From Firmicutes bacterium UBA993 (GTDB lineage: Bacteria > Bacillota > Dethiobacteria > DTU022), in NCBI GenBank assembly GCA_002292015.1, contig DBBD01000125.1, positions 1 through 7,647 of the forward strand: a stretch of DNA of 7,647 nt, written 5' to 3'. Of the stretch, positions 1-6,308 are shown one piece after another. The position numbers and the translations under genes are program-made. Within the stretch, counting starts at the first letter, position 1; each line of letters starts with the position of its first letter. Under the pieces are notes generated by a model that was not told the DNA's origin, did no database searches, and worked only from the letters and a program-made list of their open reading frames with translations.

Positions 1-126
1 TATAAATACAAAATAATAAAAACTATTGTTTCAAAGTTATATTAGACAGCAGCTACTCTTTTTCCTTTCAAACTATGCATATTATGTAATTTTTTTCTAC
101 TAACAGCGGATTAACTGCCGGTTTGA

Positions 127-150
127 TCAAAAGTTCAAAAGTTCAATTAA
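127..150. repeat. 8-bp tandem repeat upstream of the synthetase promoter
   Basis: TCAAAAGT occurs twice head to tail (127-134, 135-142), followed by a partial third copy (TCAATTAA, 143-150). The array starts inside a perfect 10-bp palindrome, TTTGATCAAA (122-131), and runs into the -35 box at 147. The position just upstream of and touching -35 suits an activator or other DNA-binding protein, but that role is an inference. The rest of 1-146 is AT-rich and I see no gene in it. Confidence 0.45.
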
Positions 151-174
151 CAACTAATAATCTTATGATAAAAT
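147..174 (+). promoter_or_regulatory. Sigma-A promoter with extended -10 for the acyl-CoA synthetase
   Basis: The -35 box TTAACA (147-152) matches the consensus at five of six bases. A 16-bp spacer leads to -10 TAAAAT (169-174), which also matches five of six and is preceded by TATGA (164-168), a TRTGn extended -10 element. Transcription should begin near 181, giving a leader of about 43 nt before the start codon at 224. It is the best complete promoter in the window. Confidence 0.65.
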
Positions 175-223
175 CGGTGATGAGATTTATAAAGACAACA
201 CTTTAGCAGACAGGAGATCTTTA

Positions 224-2341
224 ATGAAAAAGATTTTTTATCCCGATTCAATCGCTATCATTGGCCTTTCGTCAAAGCCGACCAATATACCGCGTTTGAC
301 CCTTGAGAACCTATTGCGCTGGGGCTACCGGGGCAGGATTTTCGGTGTTAACCAACGCAGCAATGATCTTCATGTCGATGGGATCAGGATGTTTAACAAT
401 GTTGAGGATTTACCGGAAATCCCCGATCTCGCTTTCTGCATGATCCCGGCTCCTTTAATCCCCGATATGGTGGAGCGGTGTGGGAAATATGGAATCAGGC
501 GGATGGCCATACCTTCAGGCGGTTTTTCAGAATACAGCGAAGAGGGCCGGTCACTGGCAACTAAGCTGCTTAATACCGCCCGCAAATACGGGATTCGTTT
601 TGTCGGCCCGAACAGTGTAACTGTCGCCAATACTGACAATGGGCTCTGCCTCCCTTTTGTTGCCCTGCACAAAGCCCCAAAAGGGGAAATGTCCATTATC
701 TCGCAAAGCGGCGGAGTAGCCTTAAGCATGTTGAACTACCTTGCCGACGAGAAAATCGGCCTGGCTAAATTTGCCAGCATCGGCAACAAGCTTGACCTGG
801 ACGAAGTTGATTTCCTTGAGTATTTCGGCAAAGACCCACAGACAAAAGTGATCTGCCTCTACCTGGAAAGTATCACCCGGGGCAGCAAACTGATCGAAAC
901 GGCTAATGTTATTGACAAACCGATTATTATCTACAAGTCGAACACGACAAGCGCCGGTGAAAAGGCAGCGATGAGCCACACCGCAGCCCTGAGCAGCGAT
1001 GAGGCCATTATCGATTCGGCTTTCGAAGAAGCAGGCATTATCAGAATTACTAATTTCCTCGAATTTATTGAGGTAACCAAGGCTTTTCAGTTGCCGCCGA
1101 TGAAAGGCAGGCGGATCATGGTAATGAGCCCCGCCGGCGGCTTTGCCGTAATGGGTGCCGACTTATGCGAAAAAGCCGGTTTTACGTTTGCTGATATGGG
1201 AGAAGAGTTTTATGATAGCTTAAAACAATTTAGTAACGCAGGCGTCATAAAATTTTCCAACCCCCTTGATATGGGCGATATTTACGATCCACAATTGACG
1301 GCACATGTAATCTATTCGGTAATGCACTCCGACCAGGTTGACGGCTCTATCTATATCAGTCAACGTCCGCAAATGCCACAGGGTGAAAATGTATTTCATA
1401 AAATGTTCCGTACTGATATCTCAATGGAAGCCTGGGGATCAATCCTTTCAGCCGGCAAGCCTCTTGGCATCTGTCTCTTCGGACCGTCACGCGTCATTCA
1501 GCAGGCCAAACGTTACGTCGAGTTTCCGCTTTTTAACAGCCCCGAGCAGATGATCAAAGCGCTGGCAGCACAAGTGAAGTTTTATGAAAAGCGAAAGCAA
1601 CTACAAGAACAAGGAGAACCTGCTCCTCTTTCCGCTGTTGACCGGCAGGCTGCCCGCCGGTGGATGCTTGACAAACTGGGGGAATACGGTGAAGAGGCTT
1701 TTGAACTGCTTGAAGCTTACGGGATTAAAACAGCTGTTTCGAAATCAGCCATGGACGCAAATGAGGCGGTTCTTCATGCCCGTGCCTTAGGATATCCGGT
1801 GGTAATGAAAGTAATTTCACCTGATGCGCTGCATAAAACGGATGTCGGCGGAGTCTTGCTAAACTTAAGAAGCGACCAGGAAGTAGCCGCCGGGTTCCTA
1901 ACCATTAAAAATAACCTGTACCAGTCCAATCGAAATGCCCTTTTCGGCGGAGTAAGAATTCAGAAAATGGCCGGACCGGGCTTCGACCTCTTTATCGGCG
2001 GCAAACACGACCATTCTTTTGGACCGGTTGTCTTTTTCGGCATGGGCGGAATCTATATTGAAGCTTTAAGTGACGTAGCCAACCTGCTCTGTCCCACCCG
2101 CCCGGAACAAGTGGAAGAAAAGCTTGCAGCGCTGAAATCATCAGCGATGCTCTCCGGCTGGCGCGGGCAACCAGCCGCTGACACCAAAGCTTTTATTGAC
2201 CTGGTGATACGGACAGCTAGACTGCTTGCTGATTACCCTGGGATTAGAGAACTCGACATCAATCCTGTTCGCGTCTTTCCGGAAGGAGAAGGCGCCCTTG
2301 CCCTCGATACCCGGGTCCGGATCAGCTTAACTGATCATTAA
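224..2341 (+). CDS. ADP-forming acetate/acyl-CoA synthetase, fused alpha-beta type
   Basis: This cytoplasmic enzyme is expected to interconvert acyl-CoA + ADP + Pi and free acid + CoA + ATP, conserving energy when acyl-CoA is broken down; the acyl substrate cannot be read from the sequence. The 705 residues follow the NDP-forming acyl-CoA synthetase order. A CoA-binding Rossmann domain comes first (about 1-140; VGPNS near 127-131). Succinyl-CoA-ligase-like domains follow (about 150-450), with the SQSGG loop at 160-164 and SHTAAL at 251-256, where H252 is the expected phosphohistidine. The C-terminal ATP-grasp domain (about 485-700) has K529, HKTDVGG (537-543) and DINPV (678-682), whose D678 and N680 are likely metal ligands. 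The length fits fused alpha-beta forms, and there is no GNAT acetyltransferase domain as in the longer Pat-type relatives. AGGAG (212-216) lies 7 nt before the ATG. The gene stands alone behind its own promoter, and its stop overlaps the convergent NIF3 gene by 4 bp. Confidence 0.9.
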   Translation: MKKIFYPDSIAIIGLSSKPTNIPRLTLENLLRWGYRGRIFGVNQRSNDLHVDGIRMFNNVEDLPEIPDLAFCMIPAPLIPDMVERCGKYGIRRMAIPSGGFSEYSEEGRSLATKLLNTARKYGIRFVGPNSVTVANTDNGLCLPFVALHKAPKGEMSIISQSGGVALSMLNYLADEKIGLAKFASIGNKLDLDEVDFLEYFGKDPQTKVICLYLESITRGSKLIETANVIDKPIIIYKSNTTSAGEKAAMSHTAALSSDEAIIDSAFEEAGIIRITNFLEFIEVTKAFQLPPMKGRRIMVMSPAGGFAVMGADLCEKAGFTFADMGEEFYDSLKQFSNAGVIKFSNPLDMGDIYDPQLTAHVIYSVMHSDQVDGSIYISQRPQMPQGENVFHKMFRTDISMEAWGSILSAGKPLGICLFGPSRVIQQAKRYVEFPLFNSPEQMIKALAAQVKFYEKRKQLQEQGEPAPLSAVDRQAARRWMLDKLGEYGEEAFELLEAYGIKTAVSKSAMDANEAVLHARALGYPVVMKVISPDALHKTDVGGVLLNLRSDQEVAAGFLTIKNNLYQSNRNALFGGVRIQKMAGPGFDLFIGGKHDHSFGPVVFFGMGGIYIEALSDVANLLCPTRPEQVEEKLAALKSSAMLSGWRGQPAADTKAFIDLVIRTARLLADYPGIRELDINPVRVFPEGEGALALDTRVRISLTDH

Positions 2342-3297
2342 CCTCTCCTATAGCGGATAAAACCGGAACAGGGGATTATCTCCACTCCCCGGTTTTCAAT
2401 ACCGTCAAGCAGCATATTCATGCCTACGGAGTCGCTGGCGATATGACCGGCGATTACAACGTTAAGATGATTTTTTTCTGCTTCTTTGCGATGCTTATCG
2501 CTCATGTGCATACCGACGATTGTGCCTACACCAGCCTGCGAAAGTTTGGCGTAAGATTTTTCCGAACCGCTGGTGCCCCCGGTCATATCAACCAGCACTT
2601 TGCCGGCACGATTACCTTTGCTGCCAAGTATAACCTCAGGCCCGGCGCCATATTTGGAAGCCTCTGCATACTCGGGAATGTCTTTTAATATTTTTATCAT
2701 ATCGCCAACTGTGCGTGGATTCTCGTGTTCAATAAGATCCTGGAGATAAGCGGTTACCTGGTTATCGGCCACCGTATGGGAACAGGCCATAGCCAGGCCA
2801 AGTATCTTTGCCGCATCGATGGCCCGGTTATGGTTTACCGGCATCAAGCCTCTTTTTACCTCGCTGATCCGTGATGACATCAGCGCTTCGGCCACATTTA
2901 TCGGCACCCCGAAACGGGCTAAAAGATCCTCCTGTAAGTGCATAACATAATGCAAGTCTGCCAGCGCTTTTCCTTCGGGATGGTGGGCCAGGATCAGGTC
3001 TACCGGCTTACCTTTTTCCCCGAGGCGATCAGCCAGTAATACTTCACCGACTTCAATATCGATACCAGCCAATAGGCATTTGACCTCTTTTTCGTGGTCA
3101 CCGCAGAGAATCCGCGTATCAGCGTAAGGGTTGGTCAGCCGATCCCGATCGAATTCCTGCTGCTCTTCTTCTTTCAGCTCGTCAAACTTCCTTTTTTCTC
3201 TCTCCAGCGAAGCCCTTACTTCATCCGCTCCACGGGGATCTTTCTCCATGCCTTTTTTGACCAGGTATTCGTAAATCTCACTAATATTCACATCCAT
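2338..3297 (-). CDS. NIF3-family (NGG1p-interacting factor 3-like) dinuclear-metal protein
   Basis: This is a predicted cytoplasmic protein of the NIF3/YbgI-like family, whose members bind two metal ions; the biochemical role is unsettled (hydrolase activity has been suggested). It has 319 residues from ATG 3297. A charged helical stretch (about 20-60) precedes the core. Candidate metal ligands are H105-H106 in LAHHPEG, H174 and D178 in SHTVADN, and H285 with D289 in GHIASD, where YbgI-type proteins have His-x3-Glu. The spacing of the last pair is kept with Asp in place of Glu. It begins 41 bp after the PLP enzyme on the same strand, so the two are probably co-transcribed. The ATG at 3297 sits 4 nt after AGGAGG; GTG at 3291 (10 nt) is an alternative that removes two residues. 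A GTG at 3327 would add ten residues but would place the ribosome site inside the gene. The family call is firm; the function is not. Confidence 0.85.
   Translation of the reverse strand: MDVNISEIYEYLVKKGMEKDPRGADEVRASLEREKRKFDELKEEEQQEFDRDRLTNPYADTRILCGDHEKEVKCLLAGIDIEVGEVLLADRLGEKGKPVDLILAHHPEGKALADLHYVMHLQEDLLARFGVPINVAEALMSSRISEVKRGLMPVNHNRAIDAAKILGLAMACSHTVADNQVTAYLQDLIEHENPRTVGDMIKILKDIPEYAEASKYGAGPEVILGSKGNRAGKVLVDMTGGTSGSEKSYAKLSQAGVGTIVGMHMSDKHRKEAEKNHLNVVIAGHIASDSVGMNMLLDGIENRGVEIIPCSGFIRYRRG
2359..2396 (+). terminator. Candidate terminator of the synthetase gene, inside antisense NIF3 coding sequence
   Basis: AAAACCGG (2359-2366) and CCGGTTTT (2389-2396) form a perfect 8-bp outer stem. 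Inside it GGGGA (2371-2375) can pair with TCTCC (2379-2383) with one G:U pair. The T-run at the 3' edge and the position 18-55 nt after the synthetase stop fit an intrinsic terminator. The DNA also codes for the last residues of the NIF3 protein on the other strand. A second small hairpin, GATCAG-CTTAA-CTGATC (2320-2336), sits just before the stop and lacks a T-tract. The stem is interrupted and the T-run is short, so this is only a candidate. Confidence 0.35.
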
Positions 3298-3301
3298 CAC
3301 T

Positions 3302-3307
3302 CCTCCT
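3302..3307 (-). promoter_or_regulatory. Ribosome binding site that sets the NIF3 start
   Basis: The minus strand reads AGGAGG at 3307-3302, a full match to the anti-SD core. It rules out the far upstream GTG at 3327 and leaves ATG 3297 (spacing 4 nt, short) or GTG 3291 (spacing 10 nt). Relatives as I recall them begin close to the NISEIYE segment, so both remain plausible. Confidence 0.7.
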
Positions 3308-3338
3308 CTGTGAATTGGTAACCTCACAAAATACGATA

Positions 3339-4601
3339 TTATCTTTCAGCGATTCGCTTCACTGCAATGAGCAGGCGCTCAATTTCCTGTTCTGTATTAT
3401 ACGGTGAAAGCCCTACGCGTACCAGACCGCCGCTGTTCATTAATCCTAAAACTTCAACCAACCTGATCGCATAAAAATGGCCATCCCAGACAAACAGCCC
3501 TTTTTCGCCAAGCTCTGCCGCAACCTTCTCCGAGTTGATGCCTTCTATGGTGAAAGAAACTGTCGATGTTCTGGGCGAATCGGCGGGAGGACCATAAACC
3601 CTGACCCGATCAATTTGCTCTAACGCTCTGATCAGCTTATGGGCCAGCGGTTGTTCATAATCTTCCATTGCTTTCATTCCGGCCACAATTCTGCGGCGCC
3701 GCTCAGACCACACTTTCCCGGTAGCTTCGGTGTCGAAGGGTTGGCCGAACTTTTCTCCCAGGTCAGCAATAAACTCCACCGCTTCACCGGCACCGGCTAT
3801 ACCTTCATGGTTAAGCGTGCCGGTTTCGATCCGGTAAGGGATCTGTTCCGGTTGCACCCGTAAGCGATAGGCAGACAGGTTTTCAAAACAATCCCGCCTG
3901 CCATAAAAGACTCCGACATGGGGGCCAAAAAACTTGTAGGCCGAACAGATCAGAAAATCGGTATTTAGCTCGCGCACGTCTACCGGACCATGCAAGGCAA
4001 AGTGAACCGCATCGACTACTGTGAGGGCCCCGACCTGGTGCGCCATATGCACCATCCGGTGCACATCATTGACCGTTCCAATGCCGTTTGAAGCATAACT
4101 AAAAGCGGCCACCAGGGTTTTTTCTGATAGCTTACTGAGGAAATCTTCAAGATCGAGCATACAAGAATCGGGATCGAACCTAACTTCTTTTATTTCAAAA
4201 CCCCGCTCAGCCAACGCCAACCAGGGTCCGCGATTTGCTTCATGATCGATTTCGGTGATCAGGATCTCCCGGCGACTGCCGGCTTCGCGGCTTAGTGCAA
4301 AGGCCAGTTGGTAGTTGAGGGTAGTCATGTTCTGGCCAAAGGCTACCTCATCTGCAGCGCAACCGAGAAAATCAGCAAGCACCTGCCGGGCGTTGCAGAT
4401 CACCTGATCACTGTTTCTACTGGTTAAAAAGCTGCCCCCGGAATTAGCGTTGCAGCGAACCAGGTAATCTACCATGGCATCAATCACCCGCTGCGGCACC
4501 TGCGTTCCACCCGGCCCGTCAAAGAATGCTGCAGCATGGCCGTTAACCATAAGGTTAAGTGCCGGAAACTGCTGCCGCACATACTGAACATCATAGGTCA
4601 T
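3339..4601 (-). CDS. Class V aminotransferase fold, cysteine desulfurase-like protein without the catalytic Cys
   Basis: This is a PLP-dependent fold-type I enzyme of 420 residues, close to the cysteine desulfurase-like family (TIGR01976 type). Visible cofactor residues are H120 in EIDHEAN (cofactor stacking), D197 and H200 in VDAVHFALH (ring nitrogen region), K223 in SAYKFFGPH (Schiff-base lysine) and T260-G261 (phosphate region). The C-terminal VRVGLSPYNT (394-403) matches the substrate-side arginine region of the family. SufS-type enzymes have GHHC carrying the catalytic Cys; this protein has GHFY (374-377), and no cysteine follows C238. Classical persulfide-forming desulfurase chemistry is therefore unlikely; another PLP reaction such as lyase or transaminase is possible. 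The start is well supported by GGGAGG at 4616-4611, about 9 nt upstream. The gene is first in a probable two-gene operon with NIF3, read from the divergent control region shared with the diguanylate cyclase. Family assignment is strong and the reaction is unknown. Confidence 0.85.
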   Translation of the reverse strand: MTYDVQYVRQQFPALNLMVNGHAAAFFDGPGGTQVPQRVIDAMVDYLVRCNANSGGSFLTSRNSDQVICNARQVLADFLGCAADEVAFGQNMTTLNYQLAFALSREAGSRREILITEIDHEANRGPWLALAERGFEIKEVRFDPDSCMLDLEDFLSKLSEKTLVAAFSYASNGIGTVNDVHRMVHMAHQVGALTVVDAVHFALHGPVDVRELNTDFLICSAYKFFGPHVGVFYGRRDCFENLSAYRLRVQPEQIPYRIETGTLNHEGIAGAGEAVEFIADLGEKFGQPFDTEATGKVWSERRRRIVAGMKAMEDYEQPLAHKLIRALEQIDRVRVYGPPADSPRTSTVSFTIEGINSEKVAAELGEKGLFVWDGHFYAIRLVEVLGLMNSGGLVRVGLSPYNTEQEIERLLIAVKRIAER

Positions 4602-4664
4602 ATTTGCCGACCTCCCTGTTTTGAGACTATCATGCCGTTAGGTAGCTTCAGCAGAATAGTTAAT

Positions 4665-4702
4665 TCCCCTCTCACCTTGGCCCTCTCCCGAGGGAGAGGG
4701 GA
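4665..4702. repeat. CT/GA-rich inverted repeat with two alternative stems
   Basis: CCCTCTCCC (4681-4689) and GGGAGAGGG (4692-4700) form a perfect 9-bp inverted repeat around GA. In addition TCCCCTCTC (4665-4673) is perfectly complementary to GAGAGGGGA (4694-4702), so two 9-bp stems compete for the same right arm. Intergenic repeats of this CCCTCTCCC...GGGAGAGGG kind recur in many bacterial genomes as far as I recall, so a dispersed REP-like element is the likeliest explanation. Here it falls in the probable 5' leader of the leftward PLP enzyme-NIF3 transcript. No T-tract follows it on either strand, so it is not an obvious terminator. Confidence 0.6.
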
Positions 4703-4714
4703 TTTATAGGGTAG

Positions 4715-4725
4715 ATTATATCACA
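4715..4725 (-). promoter_or_regulatory. Extended -10 promoter for the PLP enzyme-NIF3 operon
   Basis: Read on the minus strand, 4725-4715 is TGTGATATAAT: a TRTGn element followed by a perfect TATAAT hexamer (4720-4715). No good -35 box is visible at the usual distance. Transcription would start near 4708 and give a leader of about 107 nt that opens with the CT/GA-rich hairpin repeat. Confidence 0.55.
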
Positions 4726-4743
4726 GTGGTTTTTCTTATCTTT

Positions 4744-4754
4744 TGTGATAGAAT
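4744..4754 (+). promoter_or_regulatory. Extended -10 promoter for the diguanylate cyclase
   Basis: The plus strand reads TGTGATAGAAT: a TRTGn element and a -10 hexamer TAGAAT (4749-4754) matching five of six bases. The region 17 bp upstream (GTGGTT, 4726-4731) is a poor -35 box. Transcription would start near 4761, with a leader of about 85 nt that includes a small hairpin (TGCTT 4773-4777 / AAGCA 4784-4788). The element mirrors the divergent promoter at 4715-4725; the two -35 zones share the 18 bp between them. Confidence 0.5.
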
Positions 4755-4845
4755 CAGATACGGTAGCAGGAATGCTTGTCAATAAGCAATATTTTCACTC
4801 TTTTCCAGAGGTTAAAGTCATTTACAGATTGGTGATGGGGGCAGC

Positions 4846-6024
4846 ATGATTGGCGAAGCAAGGGCACGATTCAAAAAAGCTTTATTTCTTGATAAGCCGC
4901 GAGAGAAAGAGCTGGATCAGAATAACTTTCGCCGTGTTTTGATCATGTTTTATATTATGGTACCGGTTCATGTTGCACAGATCCTATTCTTTGTACAAGC
5001 GCTGGTAACAGATAATTACACTTCTGCCACGCCTGGCTACGCCTGGCGCCTGGGTATCATCTACGCTCACACGTTAACTCTGTTTATAGCCCTTATTGTT
5101 GGTTCCATAGCCATAATCTTTAAAAACAAAGGCTTGGACAGCAGCCCCAGCAGCAGAATCCTCACCGCTTCAGCGGCATTACTTTACCTTTTTTTCGGCG
5201 CCACGGTTTGTGTAATAGACCAGATGGTTACCCCGAGCATCAATCCTTACCTGATAGCCAGTATTGCGGTGGCGGTGGTCATTGTTCTCCATCCGTACCT
5301 GTCAATAATCTACTATCCCATGGTTTATCTCTTTTTCTACTTTGCCCTGCCTTTAACCCAAGGAGACACCGATCTTTTGGCCACAGTACGGGTCAATGGG
5401 ATCAGCGCCGCCGCAATCGGTTTGGGTATGTCTCTAATCGTCTGGCAAACCGCATCTCGATCGTTGGCACAGAAAAATATGATCGAGAAACAGAAGGAGG
5501 AATTGTTGGAGATCAACCGGCAGCTAAAAGAAGCAGCCAGCACTGACATGCTTACCGGCCTCTCTAACCGGATGATTTTTACTGAGTTTACCGAAAAAGA
5601 GCTGGCCAAGATCAGCCGCACCGGGAACAAATCGGCAATGATTCTTCTAGATCTGGACGGAATCAAATCCATCAATGACCACTACGGCCACCCGGTCGGG
5701 GATCTCGTATTAAAAACAGTATCCAAAACCATTAAAGAAGAGCTGCGGGCAAGTGATACCCTGGCCCGTTTTGGAGGAGACGAGTTTGCCGTCTTGCTTC
5801 CGGAAACCACGGCCGACAAAGCTATCATGATTGCCGAAAGAGTCAGGATGGCAATAAGCAAACTTCTTTACCCCAGCACCGGGGAAAAGTTTACGATCAC
5901 AGCCAGTTTCGGAGTAGCCGAGTTAAGCGGTGAGAAGAACTCTACCTTTGACAGCATCTATCGTGAGGCAGACCTTGCCCTCTACCGGGCCAAAGAACTG
6001 GGCAAAAACCGGGTTGAGGGCTAA
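4846..6024 (+). CDS. Membrane-bound diguanylate cyclase (GGDEF domain)
   Basis: It is predicted to make cyclic di-GMP from two GTP at the cytoplasmic face of the membrane, and so to influence motility, biofilm or development. The N-terminal half (about 31-201) holds six hydrophobic segments, roughly at 31-53, 71-92, 105-125, 134-150, 151-171 and 184-201; I do not recognise it as a named sensor domain. A charged helix at 205-232, likely a dimerising coiled coil, links it to the GGDEF domain (233-392). That domain has DMLTGLSNR (234-242), the metal-binding DLDGIKSIND (269-278) and an exact GGDEF signature (310-314). RASD (301-304) lies five residues before the signature, the canonical RxxD product-inhibition site. 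The catalytic machinery looks complete, with no EAL or HD-GYP domain for degradation. The ATG has only a weak G-rich ribosome site (GGGG at 4837-4840). The gene has its own promoter and is divergent from the PLP enzyme operon. I see no c-di-GMP riboswitch in the leader. Confidence 0.9.
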   Translation: MIGEARARFKKALFLDKPREKELDQNNFRRVLIMFYIMVPVHVAQILFFVQALVTDNYTSATPGYAWRLGIIYAHTLTLFIALIVGSIAIIFKNKGLDSSPSSRILTASAALLYLFFGATVCVIDQMVTPSINPYLIASIAVAVVIVLHPYLSIIYYPMVYLFFYFALPLTQGDTDLLATVRVNGISAAAIGLGMSLIVWQTASRSLAQKNMIEKQKEELLEINRQLKEAASTDMLTGLSNRMIFTEFTEKELAKISRTGNKSAMILLDLDGIKSINDHYGHPVGDLVLKTVSKTIKEELRASDTLARFGGDEFAVLLPETTADKAIMIAERVRMAISKLLYPSTGEKFTITASFGVAELSGEKNSTFDSIYREADLALYRAKELGKNRVEG

Positions 6025-6027
6025 TCT

Positions 6028-6204
6028 TTAGCCAAAATGAGCTACTTTTAACCCGGCGACGATAACAAGAATCCGGCAATAATCCATCAGAGTTTCCTTA
6101 TCAACTTTCGATCCCGCAATGCATCTTGAACAGACGCTTACAGGAATCGATATCGTAGTTATTGCGAATCGCAATTTTTTCCATGGTCGGCGATCCGCCG
6201 CCAT
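6028..6204 (-). pseudogene. Possible small gene, perhaps frameshifted
   Basis: I recognise no family. An open frame of 58 codons runs from ATG 6204 to TAA 6030-6028, with a good ribosome site (GGAGG about 8 nt before the ATG) and a TATAAA box on the same strand at 6248-6243. However, its first half reads less like protein (ATA, AGA and CGA codons, few acidic residues) than the neighbouring frame. That frame starts at ATG 6184 (MEKIAIRNNYDID) and stops at 6103-6101. Dropping one A from the AAA run just before that stop would join it to the second half of the first frame (VDKETLMDYCRILVIV), giving about 51 residues. So either a real 58-residue protein or a one-base frameshifted gene is present, or both are chance. 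It lies 104 bp downstream of the RidA gene on the same strand and ends 3 bp from the cyclase stop; both stops sit in a 6-bp inverted repeat, GGCTAA-TCT-TTAGCC (6019-6033). Confidence 0.3.
6161..6180 (+). terminator. Weak candidate terminator downstream of the diguanylate cyclase
   Basis: ATTGC (6161-6165) and GCAAT (6171-6175) form a short stem around GAATC, directly followed by TTTTT (6176-6180). The layout is that of an intrinsic terminator for rightward transcription, but the stem is short and AT-rich and lies 137 bp after the cyclase stop. The remainder of the gap up to 6308 shows no further clear signal apart from a TGTAT-AG-ATACA palindrome at 6273-6284. Confidence 0.25.
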
Positions 6205-6308
6205 GCAGTTCTCCTCCCATATATATAAATGTTCTTACGCATTTTATACATTCTTTCCCGATATTGATCGGATGTATAGATACACGTTTTCCCCATCCCC
6301 CTGTATTT

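Noticed and set aside
370..979. Leftward open frames opposite the synthetase (370-729, 722-979)
   Set aside because: They lie wholly within the well-supported synthetase gene, match no family and have no ribosome sites.
2443..3321. Rightward open frames opposite NIF3 (2443-2688, 3094-3321)
   Set aside because: The NIF3 frame is clearly the coding one; these are antisense shadows.
3298..3338. A separate promoter for NIF3 between it and the PLP enzyme
   Set aside because: The 41-bp gap holds a ribosome site but no credible -35/-10 pair; co-transcription is simpler.
4681..4700. The perfect CT/GA hairpin as an intrinsic terminator
   Set aside because: Neither strand has a T-run after the stem, and no gene end lies near it; both flanking genes point away.
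4756..4845. Possible c-di-GMP riboswitch in the cyclase leader
   Set aside because: The leader of about 85 nt lacks the conserved GEMM core motifs and shows only one small 5-bp hairpin (4773-4788).
5208..5675. Open frames in other phases within the diguanylate cyclase (5208-5546 +, 5337-5675 -)
   Set aside because: They overlap the cyclase, whose GGDEF domain motifs establish the real frame.
6019..6033. GGCTAA-TCT-TTAGCC inverted repeat as a terminator of the cyclase
   Set aside because: The stem is only 6 bp with a 3-nt loop and no T-tract follows on either strand; it coincides with two opposing stop codons.
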